Assembly: GCF_002001085.1 (NCBI RefSeq)
Contig: NZ_MUNU01000004.1
Location: forward strand, 62,001 to 126,000
Direction of reading: 5' to 3'
DNA from: Rhodanobacter sp. B05
GTDB lineage: Bacteria; Pseudomonadota; Gammaproteobacteria; Xanthomonadales; Rhodanobacteraceae
DNA length: 64,000 nt
Below are positions 1 through 7,888 of this stretch, piece after piece. Under the pieces are notes generated by a model. The model made no database searches and was not told the DNA's origin. It was given only the letters and a program-made list of their open reading frames with translations. The first letter of the stretch is position 1, and each line of letters begins with the position of its first letter. Made by a program: the position numbers and the translations under genes.

Positions 1-1
1 G

Positions 2-721
2 CTGGCGCGCACCTCCCATCCGGGCAATATCGGCAGTGCCGCGCGGGCGATCCGCACGATGGGTTTCAATCGGCTGGAGCTGGTGCTGCCCGCGCGGTTT
101 CCCGACCGCGAGGCGAATGCGCTGGCCGCCGGCGCCGACGAGGTGCTGGTCAATGCCGGCGTGCATGCCGAACTGGTCGACGGCCTGGCGGGTTGCAACT
201 TCGTGCTGGGCCTGTCGGCGCGTCGGCGCGGCGTGACCCTGCCGGAGTTGAGTCCGCGCGAGGCGGCGCGGCAGGCACTGGCCGCGGCGGCCCGCGGCGA
301 GCAGGTGGCGCTGCTGTTCGGCAACGAGCGCAGCGGTCTGGAAAACGAGGAGCTGGCGCGCTGCCACGCGATGGTGCGGATTCCCAGCGTGGACGATTTC
401 AGTTCGCTCAACCTGTCGCAGGCGGTGCAGGTGATGGCCTACGAGTTGCGCATGGCCATGCTCGGCGACGAGCTGCCGGCAGCGCCGCCCGAACACGACG
501 AGCCGCCTGCCGACGCAACGCAGATGGAGCAGTTCTACCGACACCTGGCGCAGGCGCTGGACGACATCGAGTTCCACAAGGGGCGCGAGCCGACCACGAT
601 CATGCTGCGCCTGCGCAAGCTGTTCCAGCGCGCCCAGCCGGACGAACGCGAGCTGCGCGTGCTGCACGGCATCCTGGCCGATGCGCAGCGCATGGCGGGG
701 TTGGCGAAGAGCGAGAAGTGA
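2..721 (+). CDS. trmJ: tRNA (cytidine/uridine-32-2'-O)-methyltransferase TrmJ, 3' part
   Basis: SPOUT-class methyltransferase that 2'-O-methylates position 32 of the tRNA anticodon loop in the cytoplasm. The gene enters from the left edge: the open frame starts at base 2 with the TSHPGNIGSAARA signature of the family N-terminus, so only a few residues are missing and an internal ATG at 59 is not the start. The SAM-binding knot is visible as LLFGNERSGLENEEL, followed by IPSVDDFSSLNLSQAVQ, the family hallmark. The C-terminal helical extension (FYRHLAQALDDIEFHKG) is also typical. The TGA stop (719-721) lies inside a GAGTGA-rich repeat. Confidence 0.93.
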   Translation: MARTSHPGNIGSAARAIRTMGFNRLELVLPARFPDREANALAAGADEVLVNAGVHAELVDGLAGCNFVLGLSARRRGVTLPELSPREAARQALAAAARGEQVALLFGNERSGLENEELARCHAMVRIPSVDDFSSLNLSQAVQVMAYELRMAMLGDELPAAPPEHDEPPADATQMEQFYRHLAQALDDIEFHKGREPTTIMLRLRKLFQRAQPDERELRVLHGILADAQRMAGLAKSEK

Positions 722-806
722 GTGGAGAGGAATGAGGAGTGAGGAGTGAGAGAAGGCCGATGCCGGGCCGGTTGTTGCTTTCTCTCACTCCTCTCCACTC
801 ACTCCT
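713..806. repeat. GAGTGA-rich inverted repeat between convergent genes
   Basis: Left arm, about 713-754, is purine-rich (GTGGAGAGGAATGAGGAGTG...). The right arm at 779-806 (TTTCTCTCACTCCTCTCC...) is largely its reverse complement, giving a long imperfect hairpin that includes the trmJ stop codon and ends next to the stop of the convergent CNNM gene. It probably acts as a bidirectional terminator or mRNA end stabiliser. A related element occurs at 11418-11579. Confidence 0.7.
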
Positions 807-811
807 GTTCC

Positions 812-2140
812 TCAGCCCGTTTCCTCGTCGCCGGTGGTGTCGTTCGCCGATGGCGCGGGAGTGACCAGCAGCTTGTCGATGCGTGCGCCGTCGAGGTCCA
901 CCACCTCGAAACGGATGCCGCGCCAGGCGAACACCTCGCCGGTCTGCGGCACGTGGCCAAGCGCGGTCATCACCATGCCGGCGGCGGTGCGGTATTCGTG
1001 TTCGTCCTCGCCGGGCAGTTCGCCGACCTGCAGCAGTTCGCGCAGGTCGTCGGTGGGCAGGCTGCCGTCGATCAGCCAGCTGCCATCGGCGCGCTGCAGG
1101 ATCGGACCCTCCTCGTTGCCGCCGTGGCCGATCTGGCTGGCGCCGACCACCGCCGCCAGCAGGTCGTTGACGGTGACCACGCCCTCGATGTCGCCGTATT
1201 CGTCGACCACCAGGGCCAGCGGCGTCTCGGCATCGCGAAACTCCTCCAGCAGATCCAGCGCGCGCGCCGCGGCCGGCACGAACAGCGGCTTGGAGAGGTG
1301 GCCGAACAGCTCGGGACTGCCGGCAGCAAAGCTGTGCAGCATCAGCTTGACTTCGACCACGCCGACCACATCGCTCTCGTCGCCGCGATAGACCGGATAG
1401 CGCGAATACGGCGTCTGCCGCATCACCTCGATGTTTTCCTCGCGCGGTGCGGCCATGTCCAGCCACGCGATGCGCATGCGCGGGGTCATCACGCTGTCGA
1501 CGGTGCGGTCGCCCAGGCGCAGCACGCGGTTGACCATGTTGTGCTCGTCCTGGTCGAGCACGCCCTGTTCGGCGCTTTCGGCCACCAGCAGGCGGATCTC
1601 GTCCTCGGTGACCACGCCACGACCTTGCGGGTTGATCCGCAACAGCCGCAGCAGCAGGTTGCTGGACATGTTCAGCAGCCACACGAACGGCGCGGCGAGC
1701 CGCGACAGCAGCAGCATCGGGATCGCCACATAGGAGGACAACTTCTCCGGCGCCGACAGTGCCAGCCGCTTGGGCACCAGCTCGCCGATCACCACCTGCA
1801 GGAACGAGATCAGGATGAAGCCGAGCACGATGCCGATGATTCGCGCGTAGGGCAGCAGCCAGGCCAGCTGTTCGCCTTGCAGGGCCTCGGCGATGTGGCC
1901 GCCCAGCGCGTCTCCGGCCACGGCGCCGGTGATCAGCATCACCATGGTGATGCCGACCTGCACGGTGGACAGGAAATACTCGGGCGCTTCGGCATGGCGC
2001 AGCGCCAGCGCAGCCTTGCGGCTGGTCCTGGCCATCTGCTTGAGCCGGCTCTTGCGCGAAACCACCAGCGCCATCTCCGACAGCGCAAAGAAGCCGTTGC
2101 ACAACGAAAGCACGAGGACGAGCGCGATTTCGGTCAGCAT
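812..2140 (-). CDS. CNNM/CorC-HlyC family transporter with CBS pair
   Basis: Predicted inner-membrane protein of 442 residues in the hemolysin C/CorC (CNNM) family, members of which handle Mg2+/Co2+ or other cations. The order is the usual one: a DUF21 membrane domain (residues about 1-190, opening MLTEIALVLVLSLCNGFFAL), a CBS pair (about 205-330, including PYSRYPVYRGD and VVDEYGDIEGVVT), and a C-terminal CorC_HlyC domain (about 345-430, GMVMTALGHVP). The start at 2140 fits the family; the longer frame to 2260 lacks family similarity. It is convergent with trmJ and divergent from the DUF47 gene. Substrate cannot be decided from sequence. Confidence 0.88.
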   Translation of the reverse strand: MLTEIALVLVLSLCNGFFALSEMALVVSRKSRLKQMARTSRKAALALRHAEAPEYFLSTVQVGITMVMLITGAVAGDALGGHIAEALQGEQLAWLLPYARIIGIVLGFILISFLQVVIGELVPKRLALSAPEKLSSYVAIPMLLLSRLAAPFVWLLNMSSNLLLRLLRINPQGRGVVTEDEIRLLVAESAEQGVLDQDEHNMVNRVLRLGDRTVDSVMTPRMRIAWLDMAAPREENIEVMRQTPYSRYPVYRGDESDVVGVVEVKLMLHSFAAGSPELFGHLSKPLFVPAAARALDLLEEFRDAETPLALVVDEYGDIEGVVTVNDLLAAVVGASQIGHGGNEEGPILQRADGSWLIDGSLPTDDLRELLQVGELPGEDEHEYRTAAGMVMTALGHVPQTGEVFAWRGIRFEVVDLDGARIDKLLVTPAPSANDTTGDEETG

Positions 2141-2233
2141 CGCGGCGATGATGGCGGAGGGTGCATGGCCACAGTGTAAGGGCAGTCGGGCCCGCACTTC
2201 ACCCCGGGCCGGGTGCGGCTGGGTACGGCCGTC

Positions 2234-2251
2234 CTGTAACATTCCGGTCAT
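2234..2251 (+). promoter_or_regulatory. possible PhoB (pho) box
   Basis: CTGTAAC-ATTC-CGGTCAT has the 7-4-7 layout of the pho box (CTGTCAT-N4-CTGTCAT) with 11 of 14 positions matching. It ends 25 bp before the ATG of the DUF47-PiT phosphate genes. No clear -10 follows at the usual distance, so this is tentative. Confidence 0.35.
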
Positions 2252-2276
2252 CCCGTTCACTCAGGCATGCCGAACC

Positions 2277-2906
2277 ATGTTTTCCCTGCAGACGATTTTC
2301 GGCAAAGGCGACAAGTTCTACGGCCTGCTGGAACAGAGCGCCGCCACCGCCTGCGAGAGCGCCCAGGCGCTGCACGACCTGCTGACCAAGCCGGACCAGG
2401 GCGCGGTGATGGCCTCCTTCGCGGCAACCCGGGCGCGCGAGAAGGAGCTGGCCGCGCAGATCAGCGAGGGCCTGGTGAATACCTTCGTCACCGCGCTCGA
2501 CCGCGAGGATATCGAGGCGCTCAATTCCTCGCTGTACAAGATTCCCAAGACCATCGAGAAGTTCGCCGAGCGCTACGAGATCGTCGCCTCGCGCCTGCTC
2601 GGCGTGGACTTCGCCCAGCGCGCCCTGGTGCTGCAGCGTTCCAGCGAAGTGGTCGCCGAGATGATCGGCGAGCTGCGCCGCGGCCTGCGCATCGATCCGG
2701 TCAAGAAACTGCAGGATCGGCTGCAGGCGCTGGAATCGGAAGGCGACCGCATGCTGCTGGCGCCTTACCGCACCTTGTACGTCGAGGGCAACGACGCGAT
2801 GCGCGCGATGCTGGCCAAGGACCTGTTCGAGCTGATCGAGAAGGCCATCGACAAGTGCCGCGACGTCGGCAACATCGTCTATTCGATCGTGCTGAAAAAC
2901 TCCTGA
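2277..2906 (+). CDS. DUF47 (PhoU-like) phosphate transport regulator
   Basis: All-helical cytosolic protein of 209 residues in the DUF47/TIGR00153 family, related to PhoU. Members are encoded beside PiT permeases and are thought to regulate or partner them. The start MFSLQTIFGKGDKFYGLLEQ matches the family N-terminus (FFD/LF..FF.LLEE), which fixes the ATG at 2277; the longer open frame upstream overlaps the divergent promoter region. Conserved helical segments include EDIEALNSSLYKIPKTIEKF and DLFELIEKAIDKCRDVGNIV. The PiT gene follows 87 bp downstream on the same strand, so the two very likely form an operon. Confidence 0.9.
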   Translation: MFSLQTIFGKGDKFYGLLEQSAATACESAQALHDLLTKPDQGAVMASFAATRAREKELAAQISEGLVNTFVTALDREDIEALNSSLYKIPKTIEKFAERYEIVASRLLGVDFAQRALVLQRSSEVVAEMIGELRRGLRIDPVKKLQDRLQALESEGDRMLLAPYRTLYVEGNDAMRAMLAKDLFELIEKAIDKCRDVGNIVYSIVLKNS

Positions 2907-2993
2907 GGGCGTCACCGTGACCGAGCGCAATCCGCTTCGCGAAGTGCCGCCGATGTCGCCTTGCAGCAATCGCGTTCCCGTGGGGAGCGCCGC

Positions 2994-4106
2994 ATGAGCG
3001 TGGTCATCGCGGTGGTGGTGATCGCGCTGCTGTTCACCTACATCAACGGCTTCCACGACACCGCCAACTCGATCGCCACCGTGGTGGCGACGAAGGTGCT
3101 CACGCCCGGGCAGGCCGTGTTGATGGCCGCCGGCACCAACCTCATCGGTGCCTTCCTCGGTACCGCGGTGGCGGCCACCATCGCTTCCGGGCTGATCAAT
3201 GCCGGGGTGGTCGAGATGAGCTCCCAGCTGCTGATCTGCGCCCTGCTGGCGGCGATCGTGTGGAACCTGATCACCTGGTGGCTGGGCCTGCCGTCGAGCT
3301 CCAGTCACGCCCTGGTCGGCTCGCTGGTGGGAGCGGCGATTGCCGCCTCGGGCAACGATTTCGGCTCGGTGATCTGGGAGCAGGGCAGCTGGCTCAAGGG
3401 CCATGGCGTGATTCCCAAGGTGGTCGTTCCGATGGTGCTGTCGCCGCTGGCCGGGTTCATCATCAGCTTCATCCTGATGGGCTCGCTGTATGCGCTGCTG
3501 GCCTGGTTCGCGAACCGGCAAGGCTGGTCGCGCCGGTTCGGGCGCACGCCGTTCGTCAACTTCTTCTTCGGCAAGGCGCAGATCATCTCGGCCAGCGCGA
3601 TGGGCGTGGCGCACGGCATGAACGACGCGCAGAAGAGCATGGGCATCATCGCGCTGGCGCTGGCCGGCGCCACCGCGGCGCACCAGTTCGATCACCTGCC
3701 GGCGGTCTTCGGTTTCCTGCGCATCGACGAGAACCCGGCCGGCGGCTTCGTCATCCCGGTATGGGTCAAGGTGGTATCGGCGCTGACCATGGCGGCCGGC
3801 ACCGCCGGTGGCGGCTGGCGCATCATCAAGACGCTGGGCCACAAGATGGTCAAGCTGCATCCGATCAACGGGTTCGCCGCCGAAACGAGTTCCGCGCTGG
3901 TGATCCTCACCGCCTCGGTATTCGGCATCCCGGTGTCGACCACCCACAACGTGTCGGCTTCGATCATGGGCGTGGGTGCGGCCAAGCGCTTCAACGCGAT
4001 CCGCTGGTCGGTGGTCGAGCGCATGGTGTGGGCATGGATCCTGACCCTGCCGGTCACCGCCTTGCTGGCCTACGGGTTCGTGGTGGGGTTCCGGCTGCTT
4101 TTCTGA
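2994..4106 (+). CDS. PiT family inorganic phosphate permease
   Basis: Inner-membrane low-affinity phosphate:cation symporter, 370 residues. Both halves of the internally duplicated PiT signature are present: GFHDTANSIATVVATK near residue 20 and HGMNDAQKSMGIIALAL near residue 205, with about ten hydrophobic segments and the VPVSTTHNVSASIMG motif late in the protein (PVSTTH is conserved in PiT). The ATG at 2994 has GGGGAG upstream; an in-frame ATG at 2961 adds an unrelated MQQSRSRGERR leader and was not chosen. It is paired with DUF47 upstream. Confidence 0.93.
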   Translation: MSVVIAVVVIALLFTYINGFHDTANSIATVVATKVLTPGQAVLMAAGTNLIGAFLGTAVAATIASGLINAGVVEMSSQLLICALLAAIVWNLITWWLGLPSSSSHALVGSLVGAAIAASGNDFGSVIWEQGSWLKGHGVIPKVVVPMVLSPLAGFIISFILMGSLYALLAWFANRQGWSRRFGRTPFVNFFFGKAQIISASAMGVAHGMNDAQKSMGIIALALAGATAAHQFDHLPAVFGFLRIDENPAGGFVIPVWVKVVSALTMAAGTAGGGWRIIKTLGHKMVKLHPINGFAAETSSALVILTASVFGIPVSTTHNVSASIMGVGAAKRFNAIRWSVVERMVWAWILTLPVTALLAYGFVVGFRLLF

Positions 4107-4133
4107 GACTGGCGCCGTTCGGGTTCCGTGGCG

Positions 4134-4538
4134 CTACAGCGAGTCGTCGCCGCTGGCGATCACCTGTTCCAGCTGGTCGCCCAGCGAGCCCAGCTCGTGG
4201 ATCACCCGTTCCAGCTCCGGCGCATCGAGGAATTCGTACAGGCGGTTTTCGCACAGGTGCAGGTAGGGCGAGCCGTCGAGGTCGGCCACCGCCAGGAAGC
4301 CGGTGCGCTGCTGCCAGTTGAAGCGCAGGCAGCGTTGTGGATCGGTACCGGCGAGCGGGCCGATCGGGGTGGACACGCGCAGGTAGCGGCGCCCGGCGTC
4401 GCCTTCCAGCTCGGCCAGGTAGATGCCCTGGTGACGATCCTGCCCGAGCTTCAGGTCGAAGCTGATCAGGTAGGGATCGTTGTGATGCAGCTGGTGCCGG
4501 CTGCCGATGTGGGAGCGCACGGCTTCGAAGTGGCGCAT
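4134..4538 (-). CDS. conserved hypothetical protein, 134 residues
   Basis: Soluble protein without a recognised domain name. It begins MRHFEAVRSHIGSRHQLHHN and carries alternating beta/alpha segments (YLISFDLKLGQ, GIYLAELEGD, RYLRVSTPIG, LAVADLDGSPYLHLCENRLY) ending in a helical tail (ELERVIHELGSLGDQLEQVI). This alternation resembles small chaperone-like folds, but that is only an impression. The long open frame continuing to 4928 is the complement of the ATL gene and is not used. It is convergent with the PiT gene and divergent from the ATL gene. Confidence 0.65.
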   Translation of the reverse strand: MRHFEAVRSHIGSRHQLHHNDPYLISFDLKLGQDRHQGIYLAELEGDAGRRYLRVSTPIGPLAGTDPQRCLRFNWQQRTGFLAVADLDGSPYLHLCENRLYEFLDAPELERVIHELGSLGDQLEQVIASGDDSL

Positions 4539-4613
4539 GGTGCCGTTTCCGTTGGGAGAACCCGAGGTTACTCTGTCACGGATGACATTCCGAGTCGCCC
4601 CGCCGGAGTACCC

Positions 4614-4955
4614 ATGAAGGATCGCAACGCCCGCATCTACGCCGCCATCGCCGCGATCCCGCCGGGTCGTGTGGCCAGTTACGGCGCCATCGCCGCCCGC
4701 GCGGGCCTGCCCGGCCGGGCGCGGCTGGTGGGGCGTCTGCTCGGCGAGGTGCCGGACGGGATGGTGCTGCCGTGGTTCCGCGTGCTGCGCGCCAGCGGCT
4801 ACATCGCGATGCCGCCGGGCAGCCGCGGCTTTCGCGAACAGTGCCGGCGGCTGCGTGCCGAAGGCGTCGAGGTACGCAACGGCCGGGTGCCGCTGTCGCG
4901 GTTCGGCCTGGACGGCAACCTCGACCACGCGCTGTGGGGACTGCCGGATCGGTAA
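4614..4955 (+). CDS. alkyltransferase-like protein (ATL), MGMT C-domain family
   Basis: 113-residue protein with only the DNA-binding domain of O6-alkylguanine-DNA alkyltransferase. ATL proteins bind O6-alkylguanine without repairing it and hand the lesion to nucleotide excision repair. Visible motifs: IPPGRVASYGAIAARAG (residues 15-31), GRARLVGRLL, and the former active-site segment VLPWFRVLRASG (residues 51-62). In MGMT this is PCHR with a catalytic Cys; ATLs usually have PWHR. Here it is PWFR, so both Cys and His are replaced, and alkyl transfer is excluded. The start is at 4614, right after a purine-rich GGAG. Confidence 0.85.
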   Translation: MKDRNARIYAAIAAIPPGRVASYGAIAARAGLPGRARLVGRLLGEVPDGMVLPWFRVLRASGYIAMPPGSRGFREQCRRLRAEGVEVRNGRVPLSRFGLDGNLDHALWGLPDR

Positions 4956-4964
4956 GACGCCGGC

Positions 4965-6263
4965 TCAGGCCACCGCCGGCGCATCCCCGGCTCTGCGCAC
5001 CAGCGTCGCGGCCTTGGCCGGCTGGTCGAACTGGCGGATGAAGTCGCGCACCTGCGGATAAACCGTTTCGCGCCAGCGTCGACCGCTGAAGATGCCGTAA
5101 TGGCCGGCCCCCTCGATCACCCGGTGCGCGCGTCGTTTCGCCGGGATGCTGCTGCACAGGTCGTGCGCCGCCTCGGTCTGGCCAAGGCCGGAGATGTCGT
5201 CCAGTTCGCCTTCGATGGTCAGCAGGGCGCTGCGCCGGATCGCGCCCGGGTCCACCCGTTCGCCGGCCACGTCCCACAGCCCGCGGGGCAACAGGAACTG
5301 CTGGAACACCTTCTCGATCGTGTCCAGGTAGAACCGCGCCGGCATGTCCAGCACGGCGTTGTATTCGTCGTAGAACTTGCGGTGCGCCTCGGCGTCTTCC
5401 TGGTCGCCGCGCAGCAGGTCCTGGTAGAAGTCCCAGTGCGAACTCATGTGCCGGCCCGGGTTCATCGCGATGAACCCGGCGTGCTGCAGGAAACCGGGAT
5501 AGACCTCGCGCCCGCGGCCCGGGTAGTTCGGCGGCACCGTGTGGATCACGTTGCCCTTGAACCAGGACAGCGGCTGCTGGGTGGCCAGGTTGTCGACGCT
5601 GGTGGGGCTGCGGCGCGGATCGATCGGGCCGCCCATCATGGTCAGACTGCGCGGCGTGGGCTCGCCGCGCGCGGCCATCAGCGACACCGCGGCCAGCACC
5701 GGCACGGTGGGCTGGCATACCGAGATGACGTGCAGCGACTCGGCGCCGATGTGCCGGATGAAGTCCTCCACGTAGGCGACGTAGTCATCCAGGCCGAACG
5801 TGCCTTCCGACGCCGGCACCATGCGCGCGTCGACCCAGTCGGTGATGTACACCTTGTGGTCGCGCAGCAGGGTGCGCACGGTGTCGCGCAGCAAGGTGGC
5901 GTGGTGGCCGGACAACGGCGCCACCAGCAGCACGACCGGGTCGTTCTTCATCTTTTCGATGGTGGCCGGGTCGTCGCTGAAGCGCTTGAACCGCTTCAGC
6001 TGGCAGAACGGCCTGGCCATCGCCACGCGTTCGATCACCGCGATCTCCTGATCGTGGGCGCTGGCCACGTGGATGCCGAATTCCGGCTTCTCGTACTCCT
6101 TGCCCAGGCGGTAAATCAGTTCGTTGCCGGCGGCCAGCCTTGGCACGCCGGGAAACTGGGCGAACGGGTTGCCGGGAGCGCTCAGCATGCGGGCGTTGGC
6201 TTCGGCGAAATAGCTCAACGGACCGAGCAGCGAGCGCTGCCACTCATGGATTTGATAAAGCAT
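4965..6263 (-). CDS. phaZ: intracellular polyhydroxyalkanoate (PHB) depolymerase
   Basis: 432-residue alpha/beta-hydrolase of the PhaZ type (TIGR01849) that mobilises cytoplasmic PHB granules. Family features: N-terminus MLYQIHEWQRSLLGPLSYFAEA, the segment HKVYITDWVDARMVP, the nucleophile region VISVCQPTVP (the intracellular PHB depolymerases use Cys here instead of the lipase-box Ser), and a C-terminal GAGHYGIFSGRRWRE carrying the catalytic His. The start at 6263 matches the family; an in-frame ATG at 6299 adds 12 unrelated residues. No PHA synthase or phasin gene is in the window. Confidence 0.9.
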   Translation of the reverse strand: MLYQIHEWQRSLLGPLSYFAEANARMLSAPGNPFAQFPGVPRLAAGNELIYRLGKEYEKPEFGIHVASAHDQEIAVIERVAMARPFCQLKRFKRFSDDPATIEKMKNDPVVLLVAPLSGHHATLLRDTVRTLLRDHKVYITDWVDARMVPASEGTFGLDDYVAYVEDFIRHIGAESLHVISVCQPTVPVLAAVSLMAARGEPTPRSLTMMGGPIDPRRSPTSVDNLATQQPLSWFKGNVIHTVPPNYPGRGREVYPGFLQHAGFIAMNPGRHMSSHWDFYQDLLRGDQEDAEAHRKFYDEYNAVLDMPARFYLDTIEKVFQQFLLPRGLWDVAGERVDPGAIRRSALLTIEGELDDISGLGQTEAAHDLCSSIPAKRRAHRVIEGAGHYGIFSGRRWRETVYPQVRDFIRQFDQPAKAATLVRRAGDAPAVA

Positions 6264-6342
6264 CGAGGAGGGTGACCCCTGGGACGGAAACGTTTGCATC
6301 TTAGCGGGTTTGCCGCTGTCGTGTTGCGATGCCGCAGAGACA

Positions 6343-6540
6343 GGCTGAGAGGCTGTGAAACGAACAGCCTCTCAGCCCGGCCATGGCGAGGGCATGGATG
6401 CCCGAGTTGAGGCAATGCAGGAGCAGTTGCCCGATGGCCGGACGCGAAGTCAGGCATGCGAGTGCCTGACTTCGCGGGAGCGAGTACGGACATGTGCCGG
6501 ACTCGTGACTGAAAGAAACCACAGGACGTGGTTTCTTTCA
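6343..6540. repeat. compound intergenic element with three perfect hairpins
   Basis: Three separate perfect inverted repeats lie in 198 bp. First: GGCTGAGAGGCTGT (6343-6356) with 6364-6377, 7-nt loop. Second: CGCGAAGTCAGGCA (6443-6456) with 6463-6476, 6-nt loop. Third: TGAAAGAAACCAC (6510-6522) with 6528-6540, 5-nt loop. The layout looks like a dispersed structured repeat rather than a simple terminator. No coding potential is apparent in the stretch 6264-6558. It separates phaZ from the end of the methyltransferase gene, both on the minus strand. Confidence 0.75.
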
Positions 6541-6558
6541 CAGGCTCTGCGCCGTTTC

Positions 6559-7308
6559 TCAGCCTGCGTAACGGCAGCGCAGCAGCAATTCGTCGACACC
6601 GCGGGTGTCACCGAGTCCTTCGCGCCAGCGCAAGGGTTTCTGGAAGCACAGGCCCAGCGGCATGAACACGCGGTTGTACCACCACATGGCGCGCTCGCGC
6701 CGATGGGTGAGATACCACTGGCCGAGGTCGAGCAGGCGCGAGGACTTCGGCTGCATGCCGTAGACCGCGCTGTGCTCGAGGCGAAAGCCGTGTCGTTCCA
6801 GCAAGGCGGGAATGCCTGCCGGGTCGTAACGGCGACAATGCCCCACGAACTCGTCGAAGGCCGTCCACGCCTCCGGGTGCAGCGGCACCGACAGCAGCAC
6901 GCTGGCGCCGGGGGCGGCGACCCGTGCCAGCTCGGCCAGGGCGGCATGGTCGTCGGCCACATGTTCGAGGATGTCCAGCGCACAGATCAGGTCGAAGCAG
7001 GCATTGCCGCAGGGCAGCGCACCGATCAAGCCGTGAACCGCGTCGGCGCCGTTCGAGCGCAGCCGGCGCAAGGCGGCCCGGCTGAGGTCGACGAAGCAGG
7101 TGCCTTGCAGCGGCAGCCGCGGACGCAGGCCGGGCGCCACTTCCAGCCGGCGTGGGGCGCGCTGCGCCAGTTCATGCAGCAGCGGCCAGGTGTTGAAGCG
7201 CGCCGGATCGATCAGCCTCGCCTGCGCCCACAGCGATTCGTAGAAGCCGCGGTTGCTGCGGATCAGTTCGGCGTCGCTGCGGTTTTCGGTGGAGCGCGCT
7301 GGCGGCAT
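6559..7308 (-). CDS. class I SAM-dependent methyltransferase
   Basis: 249-residue soluble protein with a Methyltransf_11-like core. The SAM-binding loop is degenerate (LEVAPGLRPRLP in place of the usual GxGxG), followed by GTCFVDLSRAAL, FDLICALDILEHVADD (motif II/III, residues about 105-120) and PGASVLLSVPLHPEAWTAFDEF. The C-terminal third contains SSRLLDLGQWYLTHRRERAMWWYNRV. Substrate unknown. The ATG at 7308 follows the end of the RDD gene by 41 bp on the same strand, so they are probably co-transcribed. Confidence 0.8.
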   Translation of the reverse strand: MPPARSTENRSDAELIRSNRGFYESLWAQARLIDPARFNTWPLLHELAQRAPRRLEVAPGLRPRLPLQGTCFVDLSRAALRRLRSNGADAVHGLIGALPCGNACFDLICALDILEHVADDHAALAELARVAAPGASVLLSVPLHPEAWTAFDEFVGHCRRYDPAGIPALLERHGFRLEHSAVYGMQPKSSRLLDLGQWYLTHRRERAMWWYNRVFMPLGLCFQKPLRWREGLGDTRGVDELLLRCRYAG

Positions 7309-7349
7309 CGCCGGATTGAACCGTGCCGGCCCTGAGCGCCATGTGAAGT

Positions 7350-7862
7350 TCAGCCCAGCCGGCGCAGCTCGGTCGCGGCGACGATGTCGTGCAGCGCGCG
7401 TCGGCGCGGATCGACCAGGGCCACCGCAAACCACGCGGCCCACGCCGCCAGCGAGGTCCACAGCGTGCTGCGCAATCCCAGCGCCGGCGCCAGCATCAGC
7501 AGCAGCATCGGCGTCGCCGCCACCAGCAGCCGCAGCACGGCCTGCTGCAGGGTCGGGCTGCCACCGTCGCGGCCGGTCAGCCGGATATGCCATGGCCGCA
7601 TGCCCACGGTCTGTCCCCCGCGCAGCCAGGAGCTGACGAAATACGCCGACACCACCAGCCCCTGCAATGGCCGGTACCAGACGGGAATCACCGCGTGCCC
7701 GTCGGTGCGGATCAGCTGGCCGCCGGTCGCCAGCTGGCACAGCAGGCCCACCACCATCACGATCGCCAGCACGATCAGCAGGTCGTAGAGCAGGGCCAGC
7801 AGGCGGCGCCACAACGGGCAGGGCGCGGAGGAAACGGCATCGGGAAGGGTCGGCATCGGCAT
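7350..7862 (-). CDS. RDD family membrane protein
   Basis: 170-residue inner-membrane protein of the RDD family. An N-terminal segment PLWRRLLALLYDLLIVLAIVMV carries the Arg and Asp that name the family, followed by a second hydrophobic stretch (LQGLVVSAYFVSSWLRGGQTVGMRPWHIRL) and a C-terminal pair of helices ending in DPRRRALHDIVAATEL, where the DxxxRxLHD signature of the family is clear. Function is not established for the family in general; some members affect ion exchange. It is divergent from xerD. Confidence 0.85.
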   Translation of the reverse strand: MPMPTLPDAVSSAPCPLWRRLLALLYDLLIVLAIVMVVGLLCQLATGGQLIRTDGHAVIPVWYRPLQGLVVSAYFVSSWLRGGQTVGMRPWHIRLTGRDGGSPTLQQAVLRLLVAATPMLLLMLAPALGLRSTLWTSLAAWAAWFAVALVDPRRRALHDIVAATELRRLG

Positions 7863-7888
7863 CGAATCGCTTGCGTGGAGCGCGCGCG

